DNA of 64,000 nt. It comes from Hawksworthiomyces lignivorus. Its lineage: Eukaryota > Ascomycota > Sordariomycetes > Ophiostomatales > Ophiostomataceae. Location of the stretch: positions 62,001-126,000 of the forward strand of contig NTMA01000020.1 in NCBI GenBank assembly GCA_002917075.1, read 5' to 3'. Under the pieces are notes generated by a model, which saw nothing but the letters and a program-made list of their open reading frames with translations, was not told where the DNA came from and made no database searches. Both the position numbers and the translations under genes were made by a program. Below, piece after piece: positions 1 through 10,097 of the stretch (positions are counted from its first letter, which is position 1; each line of letters starts with the position of its first letter).

Positions 1-45
1 CAGCTGGCTGGCGAAGAGTAGGTCGAAGGCGGAGGCGAGCTTAAT
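1..45 (-). CDS. possible edge fragment of a gene running off the left end
   Basis: The first 45 bases read on the minus strand as an open, GC-rich, codon-like stretch (CDIKLASAFDLLFASQL) that continues past the window edge. Just upstream on that strand the sequence turns AT-rich, as at an intron or exon border. The stretch is too short to name a family. It could equally be chance open frame. Confidence 0.2.
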   Translation of the reverse strand, partial: MKLASAFDLLFASQL

Positions 46-437
46 GTCACAAAGCTTCCTTAGTCATAAGGGAACTCAGCCAGTTCATTAGGCTGATAGG
101 ATGTCCTATAACCGAACACAAATTCACTGATTGAAATTGGGACGTTTGTCATTCGTGTGAGTTGAAGTTTGAAAAAAGCATCATGAGGAAGATTGATGAC
201 ATAGTATGTGATCTTATAAATTGAAATCCATTCAGAAAATGGTCAAATATAACGTCCCAGAGATTTATCATACCTACGCTGGGTAAAATGACGATGAGCT
301 GGAATCAAGACCGAAACAATACTGTTAAACTAGCTATTTCATCTAGATGTTTATCCACTGCGTCATTTAGTTTCTTATTGGTAGCAGAGATGCTTCGTCT
401 AGTAACACAAGACATCCGTAGCCATTGACGTGGATAA
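46..437. other. AT-rich intergenic
   Basis: No supported gene. Stops are dense in all frames and no repeat partner was noticed in the window. Confidence 0.5.
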
Positions 438-810
438 TTAGAATACAACCACCAGTCTTCCCTCAAACTGTCCTTTCTCCATCAAACGGATCATTTCCGG
501 TAAATCCTCCAACTTATACGTAGTGATTTTTGGCTCGATGTTGTGCTTGTGAGAGAACAAAACGCACTTCATCTCTTCTAGCTTTCAGACGATGTCCCGT
601 GAACCTTGATTAGCTTCATGACAAAATCCATAGTCGAGAGAGGAAGCTTCCCCTCGGCCTGTATTTCGTGAACATGTGAGCTTGGTAATACTATAAGTCT
701 AATTCGAGCCAAATTCTCCGCATGGTCAAAGGGGACATACCACGCCAACGACCACTAACAAGCCGCCGACAACCAACGCCTGAAGAGCAGACGTGTAAGT
801 CGGCATGCCA
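438..810 (-). pseudogene. zinc-type alcohol dehydrogenase C-terminal relic
   Basis: On the minus strand a degraded reading resembles the C-terminal part of medium-chain zinc alcohol dehydrogenases. A glycine-rich strand typical of the Rossmann fold (ALQALVVGGLLVVVG, about 745-790) is followed by a single frame from about 735 down to the TAA at 438-440. That frame ends in the family-like motifs HNIEPKITTYKLEDLPEM and GQFEGRLVVVF. One in-frame TGA interrupts it just before KLEEMK, near 592, and the two parts lie in different frames. No catalytic zinc-binding N-terminal half was found upstream, where 811-1276 holds no recognisable exon. I read it as a truncated, decayed gene. The family call rests on motif recognition only. 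Confidence 0.5.
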
Positions 811-1276
811 GCGCTGAACACACATGCAGCAGCAACACCTTCTCCTATTAAGAAAGCCTAACATCGTTTATCTTACAAATCCATTTTCAAGAAGGCTATC
901 GCCTTCAACGGTCTGCCGCACGCTGCTACGCAACGGTCTCAATGTATCATGGACACTCCCTGGCATCCAGGAGTTTGGCATACTTGTTCGGCTACGACAT
1001 GACCCACAGAGTCTAGCAGCAGAAGTCATTGGTCCAAACATGATCTTAGAATGAATACCACGTATATATACTGTTATCTATAGCCAGGACAACGTGCACG
1101 AGGCAGCCAGGAACCGATAGCAGAGGAAACAGAAAGAAAGTCGTCCAGACGCCAGACATATGCAAGGCTCCAAGCAAGAACGCAGGTTGGAAAAAACCCA
1201 AATGTGTTGCTTACAAAATATGCTATCCTGTTCTTTTTCCATTTTCTCCCATTTTATTTTTGATAGCCCTTTTCCG
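811..1276. other. intergenic, includes Rrp6 3' flank
   Basis: A small open frame on the plus strand at 824-1054 has no recognised motif. The stretch next to 1277 is expected to hold the 3' UTR of the exosome nuclease gene. Confidence 0.4.
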
Positions 1277-4095
1277 TTACTTTTTGAATGTTGCCGTCTT
1301 TCCCGTCTTCTCAAAGTGCATCCGCCGCGCCGCCTTGGGGCCGTCGTCGCCCTTGGATGCGTAGGGGTTGAACGCCTTCTTCTTGGTGGCGGCACCACCG
1401 CTGCCGCTGCCGCCGCCGCCCGCCGTCTTCTTGTCTGGCTTGGCGTGCAAGACGGAGCCGGCCGTGTCGTAGTTGAAGGGCACAAACTCGTCGCCGTAGA
1501 TCGGTGCGCCGCCGCCGTCGCTGTCAGACGTCGACTGGGCGCCGTCGTCTTGCCCGTTTCCGGACTCGCCTTGCGCAGTGCCTGCCGCTTTCTTGCTCTT
1601 CTTGTCGTTTTGCTGCTGCTGCAGCTTCGCCGTCTTGCCCTGCAGGGCAGCGGTGCCGGCCCGCGCTTTCTTGGGCGGCGGCCGGCCGCCCTTGCCCCAT
1701 TTCAGCGTAAACGCCTCGTCTTCGTCGGCCTCGTCTTCATCGGCCGCTGGTGCGGGCGCTGGTGCTGCGGGCGCCGCGGACGCGTCATGTGCTACGTCGT
1801 CCTTCTGCGGCTTCTCGGCCGTTGGCGTCTGTGCCGCGGCCGGCAGGAACTCGATATACTCCTCCGTCTCCGGCATCTTTGGCGCCGCCGCAGCCGCCGC
1901 CGCCGTCGCCTTTGGCGGCTCCTTCGTGGCACCGGCTATGGCGGCCTGGACGAACCAGGGCGCGTTGACGGCCTCGTCGGCCGGGCGGTCCGCGCTCGCG
2001 CGCTCGTTCCGGATGCGGGTCCGCCCCCACAGCTGGGAGAAGTCGCTGCGCAGCTCGGTCACGTCTGGCAGCGGGGCGCGCTCCCGGTCGGCGGCCGGCT
2101 GGCTCGCTGCCGCCGCCGTCCCCGACACAGCGCTTGCGAGCGACTTGCTGGACAGCTTGCTGCCCGAGTCGGGCTTAGTGATGCCCATGACTTCGTCGGA
2201 GCGCAGGTAGTCGAGCGAGGTGGGGCCGTCCTGGCCCAGCACGCGGGCCTCGCGGATGAGGGCGGCCAGCTCGTCCATGGACGACTTGGTGACGCGGGCG
2301 GTGTTGGTCAGCAGGCTCCACAGGGCCTTGGGGTCGGGCGGCAGGATGCGGGCAATGTCGGACAGCGTCCGGATGGGCATGATGAAGCCCGGGCTCTCGT
2401 CCAGCCGCCGCGCCGTGTCGTCGCGCCACTTGAACAGGGCCTTGTACACGGCAAACTGCTCGCCGCTCATCATGGAGTAGGTTCGCAGCAGCCCGTTGAG
2501 CCAGCCGCGGGGGCCCTGTCCCGTCTTGTGGTCGTACAGCAGGGCCTCGTGCCTCGACAGCGACACGTCTTTTGACTTGCGCAAGACGTATTCGATATGG
2601 TTCTTTTCCGGGTCGGACGGGTCGGTCTTGTCGAACAGCTCGTTCCGCACCATGTCATATATGTACAAGAGATAATGTGTGTCGGAGCGTGCGTAGTAGA
2701 GCATCTCTTCAGGTAAGGGTCTGCAAGAATAGAAAGCGATACGTCAGATACAAATCACAGAAAAAAAAAAGAGGCAGCAGGTTCCGAGCTTACCGTATCC
2801 GCCAGTCGGCCATCTGGTATTTCTTGTCGGCGTCGAAATTGACAAACCGCCCCAAGAGGAAAGCGAGGCTCCTCTTGCTGTACTCGAGGCGGTCGCAGGC
2901 AAAGTATGTGTCGAAGAGACCCACGATATAGAGGCCGAGGTCGCGCTGCAGCCATACGATATCGCTGCTCGCTCCGTGGAAGACCTGTCGGCGTTAGCAT
3001 GTCTGCCAGCATGGGAGGGGAAATCCCCCGCGCGCTGGCACGGGAAAAGAAGCAGAGCGGATGCGCACCTTGAGCTTCGTAGGATCGGCAAACACCTCGT
3101 TGAGAATCTCGAGGCGGTGCCGCCAGGGCTGGAGCGTGTCGACGATCCAGTCCTTCTTGCGGGTGCTGATCTGCATAAGCGACAGCAGACCCGTGTAGGT
3201 GCGGAAGTCGTGGTGCTCCAGATCGACGGCGATCTCGTCGGCCTCGCGCAGCTCTGCGAGCATCTCCTCGACGCCCTCAAACGTGTCGACCCATACGGCG
3301 GAGGTCGTGTCGGCCGGCAGGAAGGGGATAGGCTCGCGCTTCTGGTAGACGGCCTCGGGATACTGCATCTGCGTAATCTCGGTCTCGTAGGGGTGTTTGT
3401 ATTGTGTCAGCCCGTAGTCGTCCACAAACGTCACGAAGCTCTCTTCTAGCGGGACGACGGCGTGCGGCTTGGTGGTCAGCAGCGGCTTCCACGGGCCCGT
3501 CTCCCAGTTGTTGGGCTTGTGCTCGAACAGCTCTTGCGGTTTGGCAATGTTGGCGCGGCGGATGGACCAGTCGAGCCGCTCGGACGTCTGCTTCGGCTTC
3601 TTGGACTCGGGACCCTGTGCAATTTCTGTCAGACATGCGCCATACAACCTATACAAACCACAGAAAATGAAATGAGAACAGAAAAGAGACAGCTTGTGTG
3701 CCATCCCTCGTGCGCGCGCAGCTTACCCCTTCGGTCGTCGGGGCGTCCTTCCTCTTGAGGAGGCCGGTGTACTCGTCGAGCGTGGTGTCGGCGCGCTCGA
3801 GCAGGCCGTCGATGACGTCGACGACGCCCTTCCAGTTGAGCTCGACGTCGTCGGCGTCCTCGAGGGCGGGCGGGGCGCGGCGGCCGGTGGCGGCGGCGGC
3901 GGACTGGAGCAGGCCGTTGGCCAGGCGCAGCAGGCGGGCGGCCTGGTCGTCGAGCTGGGAGGCGACGGACGGGTTGACGGTGCGCAGAAAGGTGAGATCC
4001 TCGGCGGCGATGCCCTTGACGGTGCGGTTGACGGCCACCAGCGCGGCGTGGATCGCCTGCTGCTGGGTCTTGAAGTCCTCCGACGGGTCCGCCAT
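1277..4095 (-). CDS. rrp6: Rrp6, nuclear exosome 3'-5' exoribonuclease (4 exons)
   Basis: Rrp6/EXOSC10 is the nuclear-exosome 3'-5' exonuclease that trims rRNA, snoRNA and snRNA precursors and degrades aberrant nuclear RNA. Model: 4095-3727, 3614-3069, 2984-2794, 2720-1277; phases agree and give 849 aa. The start MADPSEDF opens a PMC2NT-like helical N-terminus (about 10-110). The DEDDy exonuclease follows: Exo I VDLEHHDF with D254 and E256, Exo [17 protein letters not shown] with D313, Exo [17 protein letters not shown] with Y378 and D382. An HRDC domain follows (about 455-540). The C-terminal third is low-complexity, rich in Ala, Lys, Asp and Gly, as expected of the exosome-lasso tail. All catalytic acids are present and length is normal. 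Introns are 112, 84 and 73 nt. Pyrimidine-rich DNA precedes the ATG on the coding strand. Confidence 0.95.
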
Positions 4096-4375
4096 TGTGG
4101 CTCTCGGCGGCGGGGAGGCGAGAGAAGGAAAGAAAAGGAGAAGAAGGAGGAGAAGGAGGAGGCGATCGTAGGGAAAGGAGAACAAGAAGAGGTTCCCCTT
4201 TTAGGAAGAGAGGAGCGACTCTTGTCGAATTGGCTTCTCTTTTTTTCTTTTCTTTGTCACTTGAGGTAACCTTTCCTTGGATTTTTTTGACGTGCAGAAA
4301 AAATTATGGCGGGCAGTTCTGAGTCCACCGCCTTTGGGCTGTGAAAAAAATGGCTCCACTCTGATGACTGTACGC
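4096..4375. promoter_or_regulatory. upstream region of rrp6 with purine/pyrimidine tract
   Basis: Directly upstream of the rrp6 ATG the coding strand carries a long CT-rich tract (plus-strand [15 protein letters not shown] sequence at about 4110-4190). Such tracts are common in promoters and 5' leaders of constitutive filamentous-fungal genes. The regulatory reading is inference. Confidence 0.35.
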
Positions 4376-4389
4376 CTTATGCACGATAA

Positions 4390-4727
4390 CTACGGAATGT
4401 ACGCCTACTACTCAGGCAGATCCACTCAAAATTGGCTCTGCAGACCAGCGCACCAATGCCAAACTGCGCCGTCAACGTATTAATGCAGCGCTGCGTATGT
4501 ACTACGGAGAATTAGTGCCCAAGCTCAAATCTAGGCCATCGGCCTTGGACAGCAACTTCGCTGAAAACTTGAGTAAACATGGGATTTACCTCAATGATCG
4601 CCAATCTCGAGCCCAAAACATTGCGGATATTCGTCGTGTTCAGGCTCGTCGTCAGTCGCCCTTTAGTCTTTCGTTCAGTCAGGCCTATACCATTGCCTCA
4701 GGGCTCCTCTGTGCTCCCCGCCAGTAG
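4390..4727 (+). pseudogene. degenerate fragment of an unknown fungal ORF
   Basis: From about 4413 one plus-strand frame stays open to 4727. It reads like part of a protein, with a basic stretch NAKLRRQRINAALRMYYGE and then NFAENLSKHGIYLND. The phrase resembles a conserved piece of fungal ORFs of unknown role (recollection, not a search). No start, intron or complete domain is visible and the flanks are AT-rich, so I treat it as a relic. Confidence 0.25.
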
Positions 4728-5303
4728 ACACTTATATTATTTATTTATAGTTGATCGGATTTCGTGAATACAAATTAAAGAATGTAGTCGATTTTAGTAT
4801 CGGTTTTAATGGGTTTCTTACATATCAAGTTGTAAAGGGAAACGCATAGTGAGAGTGTATACGCCCAACAGAACCATAACCACTGCACCAACGTGGCAAA
4901 AGATTAGCCGTTTCTGGCACCTGGTGCCATAAATCTCTCACACCAAAGCCTTATATAGTGAATCTCTTTACGTTAGTACTACGTTGACTCTTAGGAAATT
5001 GATGGAGTTTCTGAGCAGCGTGAGACGTAGGCTGCTGCAATGAACGAGTTAGAGAACTATTTTCGGCTGCGTCGAGCACAGAAGAGACAACGTCCGAATG
5101 ATTCTACCCTCAGCTGAAATCGTTCATTAATTCTGTAATCTCCAGATAAGGCATATCAATTCATAGCTGCGTGACCTTATCCTTCGTTAGGTGTTTGCTG
5201 CTTCAAGCAGATGGTGAGCGTGGACTGCGCCATGTTAAATGATAACAATTGTCTCTCAATTTCTTCCTCCATAGGCTGAGGATTGGTCGCATGGCCGTGA
5301 ATA
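4728..5303. other. intergenic, no gene seen
   Basis: AT-rich, with stops in all frames and no recognised motif. The part next to 5304 probably holds the 3' UTR of the methyltransferase gene. Confidence 0.5.
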
Positions 5304-6098
5304 CTACTGCCTCTCGTTTCTTTTCTGCCACTTCATAAGCAAAAAGGTTGGCCTCACCATCTCGTCCTTCCGCCACTCAGCATCAGACTCCGTGTCCTTG
5401 GGAAACCACTCGTCCATCGCCCTTAGCTCAAACCCCGTCTTCAGCAGCAGCTCAACATATGTCGCCATTGTCCGGTGCTGCTTCCTCACTCCGTCCGCCA
5501 GCCAATTCGTCACCCGCAGCCCCTCGCGCTGGTAGTCGTCCAGTGGCCAGTATCGCCTCTGCTCCCGCACTCCGCCCTCTCCCTCCGCGTCCTCGGCAAC
5601 GATGCCCGGTCTCGACGGTGCCGTGTAGATCGGATGCTCGACAGAGAATACGAGCACCCCGCCCGGCCGCAGCGCGCGATGCACCTGCGCCATCAGCTCG
5701 GGCAGGCGCACGAGGTAGTGCAGCGCCAGCGAGCTGAAGACAACGTCGTACGTGCCGAGGTCCTCTTCGGGAACTGCAAACGCCTCCAGGTCCGCCTGCA
5801 TGTATGCAATCCCCCCCAGCCCGCTCTCTGCAGTCAGCTCTCTCGCGTGCTCGAGCATGTTGCTGGAAAGGTCCACGCCGCGCACAGAATCGGCACCCCC
5901 GCCGCCTTCGGGGTCCTTTGCCCACCGGCAGAACCAGCCAAAGCCGCATCCCAGGTCCAGGATGCGGCACCCTGCCAGATCCGGAAGCAAGGAACGCAGG
6001 CGGGGCCATTCTGGCGCGCCAGCTAGGCCGTGTATGGAGCGATTGAGGGCGCTGTAGTTTGCGAAGAAGTCTGCGCGATCGTAGATGTTTTGCGACAT
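5304..6098 (-). CDS. class I SAM-dependent methyltransferase (small-molecule type)
   Basis: Predicted 264-aa intronless protein with a class I methyltransferase fold. I chose the ATG at 6098 (MSQNIYDRADFF) because the frame upstream to 6149 offers only a non-ATG start. Motif I is ILDLGCGFGWF (about 46-56), the acidic end of strand beta2 is VRGVDLSSNML, motif II/III is YMQADLEAF, and the motif IV region is YDVVFSSLALHYL, followed by LRPGGVLVFSVEHPIY. This is the layout of the Methyltransf_11/UbiE-like group that methylates small molecules, from quinones to secondary metabolites. The substrate cannot be told. Neighbours are rrp6 and an O-methyltransferase on the same strand 1.4 kb upstream, without biosynthetic core enzymes. 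Alternatives within the family cannot be excluded. Confidence 0.85.
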   Translation of the reverse strand: MSQNIYDRADFFANYSALNRSIHGLAGAPEWPRLRSLLPDLAGCRILDLGCGFGWFCRWAKDPEGGGGADSVRGVDLSSNMLEHARELTAESGLGGIAYMQADLEAFAVPEEDLGTYDVVFSSLALHYLVRLPELMAQVHRALRPGGVLVFSVEHPIYTAPSRPGIVAEDAEGEGGVREQRRYWPLDDYQREGLRVTNWLADGVRKQHRTMATYVELLLKTGFELRAMDEWFPKDTESDAEWRKDEMVRPTFLLMKWQKRNERQ

Positions 6099-7495
6099 GG
6101 CTGCTTCTCGGTTTTGGTGGTATTCTTCTTGTGCGGCTCGTTGGAACAAGTTTTATGAGTGGAAGTTGCCGAGCTGGCTGTAGCGAGACCGCGGGATGTT
6201 TATTCGTAGGTTGATAAGCGGGGCAGTCTACAGTACCAGTGTCTACCAGTGCGGCTGATAAAGCCATGACCACGCAACGGATGGTATTGGTAGTATTGGG
6301 CAGCCCAACTGAGAGAATAATGTTTCCTAGTCTCAATTTACTGCACAGCTAAGTAGCCGTAAGCTTTCTGTGTGGACTGTCTCGTTGGAAAGTTAGCCAG
6401 AGCCTTGTAGTGGGCCTATGCAAGGCGGCTATCATGTCCTAGGTTGATCCGTAATACTCCGTACAGCTGTCAGTTTACAAGCGAGGCCAAAAACAGCGCA
6501 AATGCGCCACCGCTCGATTTGCTTTAATATGCCTAGACACATGTGCAGCCATACACTTCCGGACCATCAGAGGGTAAAACGCCAGGGAGAATTTTCATTG
6601 CCTGACTTGGCTCTATCCTCTATATGATATGTTGACACAAGCATCATCCCCTAGCGGACTAGCACTGGGTGTGGAGTTGCCGTTACACTTCGTTAGCAGA
6701 AGCTTTGCATCCATATTGGAATGCAGTATAATTATGCGGGAGCAAAAAAAACCGTCTTGGAGACCATGTTCTCATGCGACGGGTTAGTGATGATCTGCCC
6801 ATCAACAACCAATGTCGCCTTAACCAGTAGCTGTCCTCCCTCCTGGCAATACTTCGGCAAGACCGCGACATTGCGATGCTGTTTCTTCCCCCTCAGGGGA
6901 TGCATATTGCCGTTCGAGGGCCATGTGCGCCTAAAACGTCCAGATTACCCAGCAACTATGGTAATGGACTGGTGGCTAGAAAAACACGTTTCTGTGGCTA
7001 TCAGCAACAGCTAATAGAGAGAAGAGTACAGAGGTTACAATAGATGGTACTCTAATCTTAGGCCCTAGCAGAATGATCCTGACGAGCCAGACAGCTATCA
7101 GTCCTCTAATAATCCAGAGGCATAAATAGGACATCCTTACAAGGAGGGTTTCTAACTGAGAACGGAATTGATGCAGGGTGGAATGTACCAGAAAAGACTG
7201 TCAATATTTTGACTATCTAGCGTCCCTTGAGAGAAGACATTAATGCTTTAGAGTGTAACTACGATTTATTCTCATGGCTGTAACTTTTCTCTGTCGAAGG
7301 AAGGCCCTCATTGCAAGTAATCAATAAGACGCTAATGAAATCCGTCAGCACACTACTAAATAAAGAGACTTAGAGCTCATTGGTTGATATGGGCTTTGTC
7401 CTACGAGAAAATGTTCCCAGGTGCACTCTGCAAATGCGATGCATCTGCAAATGCAGCGAGGCAATGTATCCTCGCAGAAGAGCCTAGTCAGCCGG
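6099..7495. other. intergenic, no gene seen
   Basis: About 1.4 kb with short open frames only, none with a recognised motif. It includes a copy of the 9-mer TACTCCGTA at 6455-6463. The 5' flank of the methyltransferase lies at the left and the 3' flank of the O-methyltransferase at the right. Confidence 0.5.
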
Positions 7496-8895
7496 CTAGG
7501 CTGTAAGGCTGACATCCACGAGTCCCCAGTACGTGCCGGGGAACGACGCAACTAGGCGGGCCTCGAGGCGCTCGTCCGCCTGCTTGACCAGCGCCTGCCA
7601 CTGCGCCAGCGAGCGCTCGAGGCTGTTGAAGGCGACCATCATCTGCAGGTCTGTGACGGCGGTGAGCCGCTGCAGGTAGGGCGGCATGGTGGGCTGGCCC
7701 TGGGCGTCGCGGAAGGGGGGCACGACGGCCTCCGCCAGCAAGATGCGGCTGCGCGGGTCGCCGGCGCGCAGGTGCGGCACCAGCTGGCGCAGGATCTGCA
7801 CGGCGTACTTGTCGGGCCAGTCGTGCAGGATCCACTTGAGCAGGTAGACGTCGCCGGCGCGCGGCTGCGGCGTCAAAAAGTCGTGCGCCTCGAAGCGCAC
7901 CCGCCCGGCCTGCTGCAGGTCGGCCGGCACGCGCGTGCGGAACGCCGCCTCCGTGCCCGGCAGGTCCTGCACGACCACGGTCAGGTCTGGGAACGCGGCC
8001 GCCAGCACGCTGGCGTCGTGGCCGCCAGAGCCCCCGACGTCGACTACGGTGGCGGTGCCCAAGGCGCCCCAGCCGTAGTTGCTGCACAGCGCATCGGTCT
8101 GATCGATGCCCGTGACCTCGGCGACGCCCGCCATGCCCTCGGCGAAGCGCTTGGCCATGGCGTCGTTGGCGGCGACGTAGGTGAAGAACGACTCCCGCCG
8201 GCCGGTGCGCATGATGTCGGCCAGCGCAAAGGCCGACTCGTCCGGCTCCTGGCTGGGCTGCAGCGGGTCGCCGGTGGAATATTTCTTGAGCATCTCTGGC
8301 GCGTGCACAGTGCTGGGGCGCATTTCCTCGAGGTTGTGGCCCAGGAAACTGCGCACCGGTCGGTGCTTGGCCAGGAAGGCCGTCGTGGCCGTGTGCACTA
8401 CGGCGTCTTTTGCCGGCGGCGGCGCCTCAGCGAACAGCCGGATCGTGAAAGCGTACCGCAGGACGCGGTATACCGCTGACTCAGGAAGGGACGTGGCCTT
8501 GGCAATCTCAGCGTAAGTAGCGGAGCCGCCGAGGGGCACGACGGAAAAGAAGTCAAACTGGTTGAAGATATCAAGCACCATGTTGTCGTAGTTGTTCTGC
8601 CTCGGTGTTAGTAATCGGGGCACAACAGCCAAGAGAGAGCTCGAGGACTGACATAAACAGAGTACAGAGAACCAAAATCCCTGGGCCCATCTACCAAATG
8701 CTGCAGATCACTCAAAGACGCCAGCAAGTCAAAACGGGCAAGTTGGACTTCGGGAGCCTTAGGGTACTCGCTAGGGCCATCCTCAGCGAACGAAGGAGCT
8801 GGCAGGTTGTTGGCCGTAAGATACGCAGATATGGCGTCTGTGGCCTCGGTTATTTTCCGGGCAAGGCTCTGGAGGGTAGGCTGGGGTTGGGCCAT
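7496..8895 (-). CDS. fungal O-methyltransferase, plant-COMT type (2 exons)
   Basis: Two exons, 8895-8653 and 8596-7496, encode 447 aa. The 56-nt intron has donor GTCAGT, a perfect TACTAAC branch sequence and CAG acceptor, and keeps phase 0. The N-terminus (MAQPQPTLQSLARKI) is followed by a winged-helix dimerisation part (about 85-160) and the Methyltransf_2 catalytic domain. The SAM-binding motif is VDVGGSGGHD (about 266-275), then FPDLTVVVQDLP, and the catalytic histidine is in LKWILHDWPD (H339). This family methylates hydroxyl groups on phenolics and polyketides in the cytosol. The length is usual for fungal members. No polyketide or peptide synthase lies nearby, so it may be a stand-alone tailoring enzyme. 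The exact donor site is my choice by phase and branch distance. Confidence 0.9.
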
Positions 8896-9770
8896 CGTGA
8901 TGGTTGTTGCTGATCAGACTTGAAAGGTATTTGGTTACTGGTGTTCAGAGTCGCTCGAGCTGCTCAGTTGTCTCTGGTAGCACAGGAGAACTCTTTATAT
9001 CTCGTCAAGACGAGGCCCTCCCCTATGCTCTTTTTGTCCAAGTTCTGGCTCCCTGGCCCCCACCGATCATTCTAGGGTATCAGTGAACGTTGAACCTGGC
9101 ACTCTAGTGCTGACAGTTGCCCGAGACAATACTACCCCCAGATTCCCTCTTAGAGTTCCCGGCCCGTCTTTGAATATCTCGCGAGCTCTTCTCCCTCTGC
9201 CCATGGACGTTTTTGCACAAGCTGACAAAATTCTTATGCACACAGCCCATTCGCTTATTAACGAAAACGAAAACGACAGTCTAAATGGCGTGGAAGGCAT
9301 CGCTATGAATATTTAGCTAATAACATGTGGGATCAGACGCAGGGTCGCGATTTAAAAAGACTGGGAAATTTTAGTTCGATCTGTGCTTTCGTTGCTGTCC
9401 TCTAGCAATGTGCAGTACTCGACTCGAATTAGACGCCATGAAATAGTAGATCATAATAAACAGAATTAAAAAGGGTAACGCGTAAGAGACAATGCGTCAT
9501 TTCAAAAGTCCGGTGCTACAATTTTATCATCAAAGAGCTTCCTCCTCCCCGCAAACCTCGCCTTGTAACCGAAATGCTTTTGGTTTAGCAGCAGTCTGAC
9601 AGCAAAACAAGTTCTCTGTGGCGTAGTTAGCGCACAGATCAGCAGGGGTACACTGTACCGGGGCCAGGGTCAGGCATCGGCTGGCGTCTTGGCCGTAATG
9701 AAAAAACGGTGGCTGAAAAAATCTGCGGAGAGTAGCTCGTCCGCCCCTCCCCCGCTCCTCAGATCGTTTC
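8896..9770. other. intergenic, no gene seen
   Basis: Contains the upstream region of the O-methyltransferase and then AT-rich DNA. No supported gene was found. Confidence 0.5.
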
Positions 9771-9894
9771 TTTGACAGTGATCTGCTCGATCTTTTTCTT
9801 AGATTTTGACGCCGCCTCCCTGCCGCCCTCAGCGCCCATCGTGCCCTCGTCGCTCATCTCGCACTTGATGCGCAGGGCTGTGCGGATCTAGAAC
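9771..9894 (-). pseudogene. isolated terminal-exon-like fragment
   Basis: On the minus strand an intron-like end (TTCTAG) precedes an open GC-rich stretch reading IRTALRIKCEMSDEGTMG and ending KKIEQITVKETI, then TGA near 9771. The composition and splice-like border look like the last exon of a real gene, while the DNA upstream on that strand (from about 9910) is a dispersed repeat instead of more exons. I do not recognise the protein. It may be the stump of a gene cut off by a rearrangement or insertion. A chance open stretch is possible. Confidence 0.3.
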
Positions 9895-9909
9895 GTATGC
9901 ACCAACCAC

Positions 9910-10097
9910 CGAGATGGCAGCGTCCGCGCACCAAGCGGACCAGGGAGCGAGCTAGAGGCTCAAACGGCGGCCAGACCTGACAGGCCAATCGCATCCTTCT
10001 CCAATGCGTCCCTGAAGGACAAACTCCAACAAACTTGACCTCTCGCATTCTTAGCAGAAGGAGAATGGCGCTGGAATGTTCAAGGCTGCGCTGTTAT
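9910..10097 (+). repeat. dispersed repeat family 1, copy a
   Basis: This segment matches 14649-14833 in the same orientation. Shared blocks include GAGATGGCAG at the left, GACAGGCCAATCGCATCCTT in the middle and GCGCTGGAATGTTCAAG at the right, with scattered transitions and small gaps between. The similarity was found by eye and looks like roughly three-quarters identity. The element type is unknown. Confidence 0.65.

Noticed and set aside
1160..2575. 471-codon plus-strand open frame
   Set aside because: Antisense shadow of the last rrp6 exon; Arg/Leu/Gly-rich composition typical of the reverse of a GC-rich gene.
5452..6336. 294-codon minus-strand frame overlapping the methyltransferase
   Set aside because: Different frame of the same DNA, Arg-rich, no motif; the class I methyltransferase motifs are in the other frame.
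5304..8895. Secondary-metabolite cluster from two adjacent methyltransferases
   Set aside because: No polyketide synthase, peptide synthetase, terpene cyclase, P450 or transporter nearby, so proximity alone is not enough.
9083..9316. 77-codon plus-strand frame near the O-methyltransferase promoter
   Set aside because: Starts with GTG, has no motif and lies in intergenic DNA.
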